Part shown: piece by piece, positions 10,004 through 19,310 of the stretch | How the letters are laid out: the number at the start of each line of letters is the position of its first letter | Position numbering within the stretch: position 1 is the first letter of the stretch | DNA from: Kappaphycus alvarezii | Lineage: Eukaryota > Rhodophyta > Florideophyceae > Gigartinales > Solieriaceae | Assembly: GCA_002205965.3 (NCBI GenBank) | Contig: NADL03000452.1 | Location: forward strand, 62,001 to 126,000 | Length of the DNA stretch: 64,000 nucleotides | Direction of reading: 5' to 3' | The notes under the pieces: model-generated | Databases searched by the model: none | Seen by the model: only the letters and a program-made list of their open reading frames with translations | What the model was told of the DNA's origin: nothing | Program-made: the position numbers and the translations under genes

Positions 10004-11530
10004 ACGTGGTGGTAAATATTTATGGGTTGTACAATGTCGTACAGAGGCGTGCGGAGGGTATTCATAAATTAACTACGGATGCGGGCGGCGGGTAGAAACT
10101 GTCGCGCCTAGTTATTTTGGAGACTAAATGCAAAACGGGTAACGAAGCCGCGGAGCTCCTGTTGAGGGGAGGAACCGCGACGGGAAGCAGCGAAGGAAGC
10201 AAGGCGGCGGGAAAAACCTTGCCGTCGTCGCCCAAGGCGCCATAGATATCAATCCCGACGGGGGAGAGGAGGATATCGTTTTGGTTACAGTAAGGGGGAA
10301 ACGTTTGGGTGTTTTACTCTTGGAAGATATATCAGTAAGTGCCGTAATGACGATGTTTCTCGCGCTCTGCGAGTGTTGCGGCACAACGACTATACAGGCT
10401 TGCGAAAACAGATAGGTGCCGCGGTGAGGGTGCGGTAAAGTTGAGAAAGCGGAACAGGAGGTCGACTCACGGACGGATAGGAGGCGAGATCTGTCGCGGT
10501 CAGAGGATGAACGGAAGATCCGATCAAACTTCGAACTGTGAAGCTCAGACAAGATAGAAGACTGGATCCGTTCGCCTGGGACCGGCGTTTGACATCGCTG
10601 AAACAGAGAAGCGGGCGAAAGGGAAGCAGAAAGATCTGGATGATGTAGATAATAAAGAGATCGCGCCCGAGGCACTTCCTCCAGGTGTAGGTCTCCCGAG
10701 AAGGAGAGCAGATCTGAGAAACGGCTGAAAACATCAATCATCGAAGCCGCATAAGCGGACTCGGGGAGTGAAGAAGCGAGAGGAATGCCGAGACCACCGT
10801 AGGAAATAGGAAGGCAGGCTTGCTCCCATTCGGAGTCGGTGCAAGGACTATGAATCTGTGCGAAAGCCTCCCTCTGCTTCCGGTCGAAGCTGACGGCCAA
10901 AGCCGTAGATTGCTGGGGGAAGAGTCCGCAGCAGATAAATAACCTTACAGCGCTTGCGCAAGAAACGGTGCAAGTGGTAGGCCATCTGGGCGTCATCGAA
11001 GGACTGAAGACAGGCAAAGATGCGATCGACTGCAGCTTGACGGGTGTCGAATGCGGCGCTGACGAAGGAATCGGAACCAATGGGAGAGCCGAGAACGGTA
11101 AAGCCATCGGGCGTGGAGAAGGGGCAGGGAAGAGTGAGGGGAGAAGGATTAAAGGAGAGGCCGTAGACGTGTGTTTTGGTCATGTTCTATGCGGACCCGA
11201 TGGCTTGTCCCTGACCCTGGAAGAATTGCAAATCCGCGAGGGCCTGCGAGCGGGGAACGACCAAGTTCCCATCTGCGGCATACCAAGCGTCGAGCGGGGG
11301 CCGGAATTGCTCCTGGAACTTGAGAACGAGAGGTTGGAGAGCGAGAGCGGAAAGCAGAGCCCCCAACGGATCCCCAGTTGAGTGCCATCAGCGCTTAATA
11401 CGGAGAATGAATCGAATGAGAGAAGAGGTATCCCCATAGCAGTAGTGAACCCATCGCGCGATGCCCGGTGCAAAGTCCAGGACGGCATCAGGAATGCGTT
11501 GTGGAGAGATGCTATTGAAGGCCTTTTTCT
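10004..11530 (-). mobile_element. 5'-truncated RLE-LINE (RT palm to 3' end)
   Basis: Starts inside the reverse transcriptase (FNSISPQRIPDAVLDFAPGI at about 11525) and continues through the catalytic block WYADDGNLV (about 11285), the thumb (PIGSDSFVSAAFDTRQAAVD), and a finger/RLE region degraded by frame shifts (10480-10120). It ends at the typical 3' end, GTACAACCCATAAA in sense orientation. The 5' junction at about 11530 abuts a plus-strand LINE in opposite orientation. Several one-base indels and a stop after RT make it non-functional. It carries the 38-bp micro-insertion at 10295. Confidence 0.8.
10288..10339. mobile_element. 38-bp micro-insertion with duplicated CAGTAAG
   Basis: Other LINE copies read TTGGTTGCAGTAAGTGCC here (for example 60375-60392). 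In this copy 38 bp (10295-10332), containing GTTTGGGTGTTTTACTCTTG, is inserted, with CAGTAAG at both borders (10288-10294 and 10333-10339). The insert is nearly the reverse complement of the one at 7560-7599 and resembles part of family D at 44641-44677. Confidence 0.8.
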
Positions 11531-11765
11531 GTAGCGTACGGTACGGTACACCAGCTACTGAAGAGTCTCATCTTAATTCGTTCCAGCCGCAACTCTGTCG
11601 CCTCTATCCCCCTTCCCTCTTGTCGTCTCCGCCGTACTGACCGCCACCGCGTGCGTCTCGCACCAGCGCTCGCGGGTTCCTTCTCGCGAAACGCGTTCCT
11701 TCTTTTTGTTGCTTTCTCTTTTGTTTTTCAAGTATTCACTCCCCGGGTAACACTATTTCGTGTCT

Positions 11766-11816
11766 GTGATCTCCCGACTACCCGAGTGATCTCCCGACTA
11801 CCCGAGTGATCTCGCG
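11766..11816 (+). repeat. 20-bp tandem repeat in LINE 5' leader
   Basis: GTGATCTCCCGACTACCCGA occurs twice head to tail (11766-11785, 11786-11805) and begins a third time before diverging. It lies about 75 bp upstream of the first LINE ATG. Promoter-like repeats are known in the 5' UTRs of non-LTR elements; a role here is only a guess. Confidence 0.8.
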
Positions 11817-11890
11817 CCTGCACGTGCAGTCCCGCCCCTTCGGTCCCTTTCTTCATCGGTCCTGGGCCAGCCCTCGTCATACCACACTAT

Positions 11891-13560
11891 ATGGCGCCGA
11901 AAACAAACCGTCCTGCTGCCACCCTCAGCAACCCCGTCGTTGCTCTATCACATGCCGTGCTGGATTTCTTGGTTAAATCCGCCTCACTGCTTGACGGAGC
12001 TGTGAACCTTGCTGACCCCGCATCAACCGATCATTTCCTCGCATCCGCCCTGCAAACCTCTACGTTCAACGCGCTTAAGCCGTCTTTCAGAACAGCCCGC
12101 AGTTTAGGTCGTCTCCTGAACATTCTTAACGCGCTGTCGGCGTTGACGTTTCCGCACCCCGTTCCTTCCTTCCGCTTCCGACGCCAACTCGCCTGACGAG
12201 GATCCTGCGCCACAGCACCGGCCCCGTATCTGCGAGCGTCAAAGCTCCGGCGGCCCCAGCCCCGGTGCGGACCCACCCTATTCGGCGGCTTCCCCCCTCG
12301 GTCGTCAAGGCTTGACTGAGCATCGCGATCTCGACCCCGCCTAGCCCGTAAGTTTGCAGGCATTGTTCGCAATGCCACCCGCGGCCTTTTCGGAGGTAAT
12401 CAGAAGCGTTTCGTTCGCGTTTCTTTCCGTCGACCTTCCAGATCCACAACCCATCCCGGTTTCGTGCCGCCATCTCTGCCGGGATTCCCTTTCCTGCTCC
12501 ATTATCCAATCCGCAGATCCGAACCACTTCTATATCTGTGCGGCGGAGCGCGACTTATCTACGGTCAACGCTGCATACGACTCTTATCGCACCTTAGCGC
12601 AGCATTCTGACAACTTTGACGCACCAAAGCTTACCTTCTCCGGCATAATGGATCTAGAGAATGATCTCTCGGCTGATGACCTCGTTGCAGTATGGCAAGG
12701 TCTGCGTTCTGAAATCTCTCGCTTGGAAGACGACAATTGCAAATGGTCTCCGGCTCGATCCTTCGCCACCGCTCTCCGGGATATCGATACGAAAATACTT
12801 GCCAAACTGTCGGACCTCCCTGGTTTCCCTGAGCAGTCCCTCTGCCTCCCCCACCAGCAGCGGCAGGTGGATTCAAACCCGCCGTACCCAGACTGCCCCT
12901 GTTCCGCCTCAAACGGATGGCTGGATTACAGTCGCGCCCGAATGCCCAATCGCCCATCCCTCCGCTCCCTACTACACCAGCAGACATCAACCCCTATGGT
13001 CTCCTCGAACACATTCCCGCCCCCGATGCCGACATGGATCCTAACGCATGAATCTCCCAGCTGTGAATCTAGTTTCAGGACCATCCCAGTCACCCCTCGC
13101 CTTCCGCTCCCTCCCTCCGCCCCCTTCCCTGTTCTCACCTTCATTCCTCGCCCGGTCCAAGCCGCGGCTTACGACTTATACTTTGCTGCCTTGTACCGCG
13201 TTATATCTGCTCCATCGCCAGAGCACAGGACTCGAGCCCTTCTGGAACTTCTTGCCATCCCGAAGTTGGTTTCCGACACAACCGCCCCCGCGCTCTTGGC
13301 CGCCGCCGCAGGGAAAATTGCTCCAGCCTTGTCGACCGCATCCGCATGGCCTCTAGCCGCCTCTATGATGACCTCTTCGATGAGGCCTCCTCGTTGTTCA
13401 TCTCCGCCACCCCTCTCCGATTCCATCCCCTCCCACCCTCGCCCGCCCTGACACGGCCCTTCGCAGATGCCGTCGCTTCCTCTCCCGGGGTAGCCCTTCC
13501 CGGCCACAGCAGCCCTTCTCCAAGTCGATCCCCACTCTCCCCCAGCGAAGCTACCTTCAA
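11891..13560 (+). pseudogene. LINE N-terminal coding region, unrecognised domain
   Basis: Starts at ATG 11891 (MAPKTNRPAATLSNPVVALS), where an open frame follows the GC-rich leader. A frame shift occurs at about 12180, with a long continuation at 12354-13451 (SADDLVAVWQGLRSEISRLE). The region is Pro/Ser-rich and carries no zinc-finger or Myb motif that I can see, unlike many R2-type N-termini. The start of the RT is reached after another shift near 13560. The reading frame may once have been continuous into RT. Confidence 0.5.
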
Positions 13561-14780
13561 TCCTTGGCTTCACTTCATCCCCCCCCCCATCCAATCACTC
13601 CCATGCCCCCTCACGGTTTGCCTCCGGCGCTAAAGTTCTCGGTCTCGGATGTCCGCCGTGCCATTCACAGCCTGGATCCTTCAACCGCTCCTGGGGCCGA
13701 TGGTCTATCCCAGTGTTCCTGCGAATGCTGCTTCGCCCGGCAGGTGGGGTCACGCCCGGAGGGATTGCCTACATGCCCTGACAAAGTTCCTCAACCTCTG
13801 TTGAACAGCGATCTGCCGGCCGCGTGCCGCCCGTGTTTCTGCGGAGGCCGTCTTACTGCGCTGCCGAAGCCAAACGGGAATCCGTCCGACGGTTGGGCTT
13901 CTCTACGACGCCTAATTTCTAGGCTCGCGGCACACAAAGCCACCCCCGCCATCCGCTCTTACCTTCTGCCCCATCAGGTCGGGGTAGGCGTCAAGAACGG
14001 CACCGATGCAATAATTCATTCGGTGCGTCGTCTTTCCCAGAGATCCGAGTTCCACGATCACGTCTTGGTCCAGATAGATGCTCGCAACGCTTTCAATTGC
14101 ATCTCCCGCCAGCGCATTCTGGAAGCCGTACAGACACATGCCCCAGGCCTCGCACGGTGGGTACACTCTTGTTACGATGCTCCTACAGAGCTTGCTTTCG
14201 GTCCGTAGTTCAGAGGGCACTCAGCAAGGTGATCCCTCGGTCCCTTGCTCTTTGCCCTAGCTCTCCATCCGCTCTTGCTATCGTTACAGGAGAAGTTCTC
14301 ACCTGCCCTGAACGCTTGGTACGCAGATGACGGTAACATTGTTCTTCTCGATCCCAAGCCGCTGCTGCCATCCGTTTCATCCAGCTTGAAGGAGGTCCAC
14401 TAGGGTTCCAGCTCAACCTTGCCAAGACCCAAGTTTACGGCTTCTCCCCTTCCCACTCCCTTTGGCACTTCCTTGCCCCTTTTCAACCCCCCCTGGTTTT
14501 ATCGTGCTGGGATCCCCGATTGGCTCGGACGCTTTTGTTTCCCAATTTTTCGCAGGCCGCCAAAACGAAGTTGACCGCATCTTCCAATCCCTTCGAGACT
14601 TGGATGATGCTCAATTGGCTTTCCACTTACACCGCTTCTGCGCGAACGCCTCCAAGGTCATGCACTTGCTGCGTACGCTTCCCTCCACTCAATCTGCGGT
14701 TCTCGCCGCTAGCTTCGATCAGAAGCAGAGGGAAGCGTTCCACTAATTGCAGCTGCCCTGTCAGAGCGAGCCTGGCTCCA
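13561..14780 (+). pseudogene. LINE reverse transcriptase (RVT_1), broken
   Basis: Motifs in order: FSVSDVRRAIHSLDPSTAPG followed by ADGLS (about 13635), LTALPKPNG (13853), YLLPHQVGVGVKNGTDAIIH (13963), LVQIDARNAFNCISRQRI (14066; first catalytic Asp), SEGTQQGDPS (14208), WYADDGNIV (14317; catalytic Asp pair), and GSPIGSDAFVSQFF in the thumb (14511). These are the standard motifs of a non-LTR reverse transcriptase, which primes cDNA synthesis at the nicked target. Frame shifts fall at about 13720, 14205, 14270 and 14400. The catalytic residues remain, so the damage is recent or partly due to sequence errors. Confidence 0.85.
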
Positions 14781-15139
14781 AGCCTCTCTCCCCTTCTCAA
14801 TGGGCGGTCTAGGTCTCCTGCAAACTTCAGACATTACCGAGGCTGCATACGCAGCATCTGTAATTGATTCTTTTGGACTTATCTCCGACCTGCTTACCCT
14901 TTCCAGGACCGCCACTTGGAAGAGATCCCTCGGTCTGCCATCTCGCTCTTATCCTCCCGCCACCCGCAGCTGTCTTCGTCGCTTACAGCTACGGCTCTTT
15001 TCGAGCGTTGTTCATCGCTGTCCCCGGCGAAAGGCTCCAGTCTGCGATCACAACTGAACTCATGCTATCGAAGTCCGATAGCTTGTTCTCGTCCGCGGCA
15101 GCCCACGACCGAGCACGGCTCTTCTCCGTGCGCACATCC

Positions 15140-15867
15140 TCCGCATCGTCTGTTTTCTCTTCGCTTCCTTACCCCCACCGCGGTACGTAAATGTCCTCTT
15201 CGCCTGGAAAGTCGCTCTAGCTCTACGTCTCGGCTCGCGCCATTCCTGGATCTACTCGCTGTTCGTCTGCTCCCGCCGCTCGGCCGACATTGCACCCGTC
15301 TTAGATCAAGTGGTTAACACGCGTTGACCTGCAAATACGAAGACGGAATGACTCGTCGTCACCACATCCTCCGCAACGTTCTTCCCCGCTACTGCAAGGA
15401 AGTTGGGATCGTCGCCCTCGTCGAACATCTGCTCCTCCACAGGTTCCCGACTCATCTGGGCATTCGGAGTCCCCGTGCTACGAATGGACATTTACATACC
15501 CGCTGCATACGGGCTTCACAGTACCGATATCGCCGTCGGACGTACTGTTGCCCACCCTCCGCACGCCGCACATTTCGCCAAGTACGATTACTGCCGGCGC
15601 CGCGCACGACACTCGCAGAGCGCGAGAAACATCGTCATTACGGCACTTACTGCAACCAAAACGATATCCTCCTCTCCCCCTCGGGACTGATATCTATGGC
15701 GCTTGGCGACGACGGCAAGGGTTTTTTCCGCCGCCTTGCTTCCTTCGCTGCTTCCCGTCGCGTTCCTCCCCTCAACAGGAGCTCCTCGACGTCGTCACCG
15801 TTTTGCATTTAGTCTCCCAATAATGCAGGCGCAACAGGTTTCTACCCGCCGCCGCATCCGTAGTTAA
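15140..15867 (+). pseudogene. LINE C-terminal finger and restriction-like endonuclease
   Basis: In several frames this reads a Cys-x2-Cys finger, a TAA (about 15314) where the 38-kb copy has Lys just before the finger's His, then CKYEDGMTRRHHILRN, VLRMDIYIPAAYGLHSTDIA and VGRTVAHP. The R-x-D...D-I-A-x-D pattern fits an RLE active site. The tail FFRRLASFAASRR matches the copies at 43280-43828 and 48400-48795. The same TAA is present in the copy at 43271, so those two share a recent ancestor that was already defective or used readthrough. Confidence 0.75.
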
Positions 15868-15916
15868 TTTATGAATACCCTCCGCACGCCTCTTGCGACA
15901 TTGTACGACAAATAAA

Positions 15917-16422
15917 GATCTACGACCATTGAAAGCATTGTGGGCATCCACTTGGATATCAATACGTGGTCCGGAACTTGTTGTTTGCGTCAGGCGACGG
16001 ACGGCGTGAACAATGCCTCAGCCCCACTTTTAATGCCCAGCCAAGTTGATGAGGCAAGAGATAGGAAGCTGCAGTCGAGCAAGCCTTGTGGGCGAGGAGG
16101 CTTGCAATAAGTCGGCGGAGGAGACCAACAGCGATAGGGCGAAGTCCACCGGTGGTTTGTGGAGGGCTGTAAGCCGCCCCTGCAGAAGTAGGGCCCGGCA
16201 CGAGTCAGGTAGTTCGCCATTGGAAAAATGGAACACATGTTAATGCTTTCGTTAGATATAAACGTTTGCATCGACTCATTTCGGCTACAGTACGTATGTG
16301 GAAGCCATATTTGGCAGTGAGGGGTGTCAATTTTTGTACACAGAATCGAGCAGTAGTCCTTTGACCATCATAGTACTGTAATGTACAGTACTGCGGTGAT
16401 GGTGGTAAATCTTTATGGGTTG
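15917..16422 (-). pseudogene. Antisense LINE RT fragment plus LINE 3' tail
   Basis: On the minus strand it encodes LTALHKPP..., YLLPHQLGWALKVG and the RT segment ending at DAHNAFN, the first catalytic Asp region. The plus-strand LINE 3' end is joined to the site corresponding to Asn-Ala-Phe-Asn. The same junction, inverted, is present at about 60100 and 62500, so it was formed once and then copied. The part next to the LTR (16360-16422) contains a perfect hairpin AGTACTGTA-ATG-TACAGTACT and a LINE-type 3' tail, TTTATGGGTTG. Confidence 0.7.
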
Positions 16423-17975
16423 TGTCAGGGATAATTCAGCACGGGAAGCAACAAGCTTCCCGTGCTGCAAGCAACAAAAGTGCTACCGTGGTATAGTTGA
16501 ACGAACAGGAAGGAGTGGATAGGGAAGACAGCTGAGTGGGCTACAAGCAAGTATGGAAGGGGCAGGGTCTACCACCTATGCTTAGTGACTAGCGTAAAAT
16601 AAATTCTTCTTGGGTCTGAAGTTGACTCTCAACTTCCTAGCTATTTGGGACTGGGCTTGAAGTTGTCCGCCAACTTGCTTGACCTCCACTAAAGGAAGCA
16701 GTTTACTCAGCTTACATAGACTTTTGGCTACCCCTTAAGTCCGAACAGAACTACAGAAGGTACCAGGAAATGCATAGAAACAGTTTGTGTAGATGATATA
16801 CTCTAAACAAAAGATACTTAAGAACCTAACAATCAATGAGGTCCTCTTATTTCCCATTCTCCAAATCAGATCCAAAAACTCCTCTAAAATATCCATGCTG
16901 TCCAAGCAGTCCCCACAAATATCTGCGAATGGCTCACAGCTCTCTATTCCCCTTGGGATATATCTAGACAACTAAAGATATTCTCCATCCGGTTCCATCA
17001 TGGGCACAATTTGATCCATACTCTCCATTCCAGCCCCACCAGTCCAACACTTTCCATGCCCCCTGTTACCTCCTCCTCTCCCTCCTCCCCATGCTACCTT
17101 CTTCCTCCCTGCTCCTCTTCTTCCTCCCCATGCTCCTCTTCTTCCTCCCCATGCTCCTCTTCTTCCTCCCCATGCTCTCTTCTTCTCCCATGCTCCTCTT
17201 CCTCCTCTTCTCTCTTCATCCTCCTTCCCATCCTCCTCTTCCTCCTCTTCCAGCTCCTTTTCCTCTTCTTCATCCTCTTCATACTCCCCATCCTTCTCCT
17301 GAGTCTCGTACACTAGCTCAGGGGCTAACCATTCCTCGAAGGACTCGCCGCTCTCCTCTCGACTTCTCAGTCTCATCCTCACTTATCTCCCTCGCCTCTT
17401 CTTCTATGAAGAGGCGGCGAACGAACTCGATGATGAGCTTCTTTGTTGCTGCCGGATGTAGTCGTCGGCATCAGTTGGCCCATAGGCGGCGAGACGAAGG
17501 CCATTGATGGGACGGGAAGGGCGGTTTTTTGGAAATAGGGACAGAGGGGCGATTTGATGTCATATGTCTGGAAAAGGGGTGAGCGGGGTGTGTGAGGGAG
17601 AGGAGTGCTGAGCAGATTGATCGGGAACGTTTAAACTAAGAAAAAGGGTTTAAATAGGCTCCCGGGCAGGTTCTATAGATTAGAAATAGGTAAAATAAAT
17701 CTGCAAGGGATTTTGTAGTAGTGCATTTGCGCCCTTTTTCTCAAAAAAAAACGAATTTGAGGAGGAGGTAGCAAAAAGGGAAAAAGAACTTGATTCGGGA
17801 TAAATTCAGAGGTCTAGATAAATGGAAGTAAATTTGGAGAGGACCGCGGTAATGATAAGCGAGGTTCAGGGAGGACGGGATGGACCGGAACTATAAGCAA
17901 ATTTGGACAAGGAGAGGTAGTACAGTAAACTATAGGCCTGTAGATGACGGCGACAAAAAAAATCTGCGCCTAACA
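16423..17975 (-). repeat. 3' LTR of element B (1553 bp, U3-coding)
   Basis: In sense orientation it begins TGTTAGGCGCAGATTT, has a TATTTAAA-like box ahead of the U3 gene, then the R/U5 half, and ends ..CCCTGACA. It is about 70 bp longer than the 1482-bp LTRs at 23890 and 58119, mostly because of an expanded GGAAGAAGAGGAGCATG repeat within the acidic coding tract (about 17100-17190). A short G-rich tract precedes it (GTGTGGGGG in sense), the likely polypurine tract. Confidence 0.85.
16847..17563 (-). CDS. U3-encoded protein, element B 3' LTR
   Basis: Start ATG at 17563 (MTSNRPSVPISKNRPS), stop TAA at 16847-16849. Three parts: a basic N-terminus with YGPTDADDY and RRLFIEEEAREV-like blocks, an acidic Glu-rich middle, and a conserved C-terminus (CGDCLDSMDILEEFLDLI). 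At the position where the plus-strand copies have TAG, this copy has CGA/GAG-type sense codons (EESGESFEEWLAPELVYE continues). Indels within the expanded repeat shift the frame to Gly/Arg-rich peptide, so this copy is probably defective. No known domain. See the findings for comparison across LTRs. Confidence 0.5.
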
Positions 17976-18049
17976 CCCCCACACTTAGATCGAACGTCCC
18001 GTCTCGTTCTCAATGCTCTTGTTGTTCTTGTGGGAGTTCTATCCATTCA

Positions 18050-19310
18050 TCAGGGAGAGTTAGGGTTCACTGTAAGGATATGGTAGTAGCTCATTTCCAA
18101 TATGATGAGAGAGTGTGTACCGTGCGATACCGGCTCATCTGTTTGGTCAAGAGTTTCGTAGATTCGGCGTATGGTTTCATAGTGTTCTCTAATGAGCTCC
18201 TCCCGTTTCACTTCTCCAAACCTTCCAAATGTGAGTAATAAACGTAGTATGCAAATTTTCTGAACGGGTCCAGAAACGGTATCTGAAGGAGAAAAACTCG
18301 CAACATAAGGACTGAGTCCTCACGAGTAAGGTGCGCCCCGTGAATGGTCTGGAAGCACATGCAAATACTAATGGCAAAAAAGGAAATTACTTCTGCTCTC
18401 GAGGGTCCTCTGTCATTTCGCGAAGCCAACGTCTAATTGGTAGCCGTCCAATAATTAAGATGCATAGTTTCCCCCTGGGAGACTAGGCGGTGTTTGAGGG
18501 ATCTCTTGGCGATCTTCCTCGCTGCTCCCGACGCCTTGCCCTCTTGATGATCCGCCCCGATCACTTGATGGTCCAGCTCGTATCATCATCACGGTCTCGG
18601 GAGGATCTTGGTCTTCAGCTGAGGTTTGTTTCTGAGCGGAGCAACGTAAGGTTCCCATAGAGATACGGGACCAGTCGATATTCCATATCAGGGGGCAAGC
18701 TGTAACCTCTCAGTCGCACATCTTGGTTGTTTTGAGAAATACGTAAACCGGACGGATAATGTTCAGATATGTTTGCGACAAGTCTCCGATAGCTACCATT
18801 CCATACCTTCCTATAGAGTAATGATATATGACTTCACAAACTCTGGACCTGCTTCCGTGAACCTTCCGTTTTGGAATGAGAATAGAACTCTGATTAATAG
18901 TCGGAAATCTTCTTGAGGTAGCAATGGTCCGTTCAACGTACGAAAACATAGGCATATATTAATGTAGAAATGATTACGTGGAGTTCGTAGTAGTCCCGTA
19001 ATCGAGATGATCCATTCCCAGGCCCTTTTTCCTCCCATAGGAATCATTTATAGTTAAAGATGAGTATGCCCCGTGGTTGCGCATAGTCCTGTGTGAGAAG
19101 GAATTCTTCAGGCCTCTGATGTAAGGGACCAGACGACGTGCATGGATGGCCCTCCTTGATCTCTTCCTGAGCTTGAACAGAGCTGATAGTGCGGGTGTCT
19201 TTCCTCCGTGACGATGCAAGGTTCGAGTACTTTGTTTGGAAGGCCGGCCACTTCACAGCCTGGTGCATTGCTTTCCCGTGTCTACAAGTACTTTAGAGCC
19301 GACTGAAAAA
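18050..19310 (-). pseudogene. Element B post-integrase region, two repeated domains
   Basis: Reads leftwards. Domain 1 covers about 19060-18660 (NICLCFRTLNGPLLPQEDFR, LLIRVLFSFQNGRFTEAG, IGDLSQTYLNIIRPVYVFL). A Ser/Arg/Gly-rich linker follows, then domain 2 at about 18450-18060 (EVISFFAISICMCFQTIHGA, LTREDSVLMLRVFL). Both share the pattern ISIC-CF....G..L..ED..L..RV.FSF. Several frame shifts break it. It is continuous in order with the integrase tail, as in element C. Confidence 0.7.

Larger units (their letters stand above)
11570..15916 (+). mobile_element. Near full-length RLE-type non-LTR retrotransposon
   Basis: The longest LINE in the window: a GC-rich 5' leader, an N-terminal coding region, reverse transcriptase, a Cys/His finger, a restriction-like endonuclease and an AATAAAG-containing 3' end. 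This order (single RT followed by C-terminal finger and RLE, no upstream APE endonuclease) is that of R2/NeSL-like elements. Many one-base indels interrupt the frame. The 3' end is followed by an antisense RT fragment (15917-16422), so no clean target duplication could be found. Confidence 0.8.

Noticed and set aside
10288-10339. The micro-insertion as an intron-generating element (introner)
   Set aside because: Removing a GTAAG...CAG segment would leave the site one base short of the empty sequence, and on the LINE's coding strand there is no GT..AG pair. Splicing does not restore the frame.
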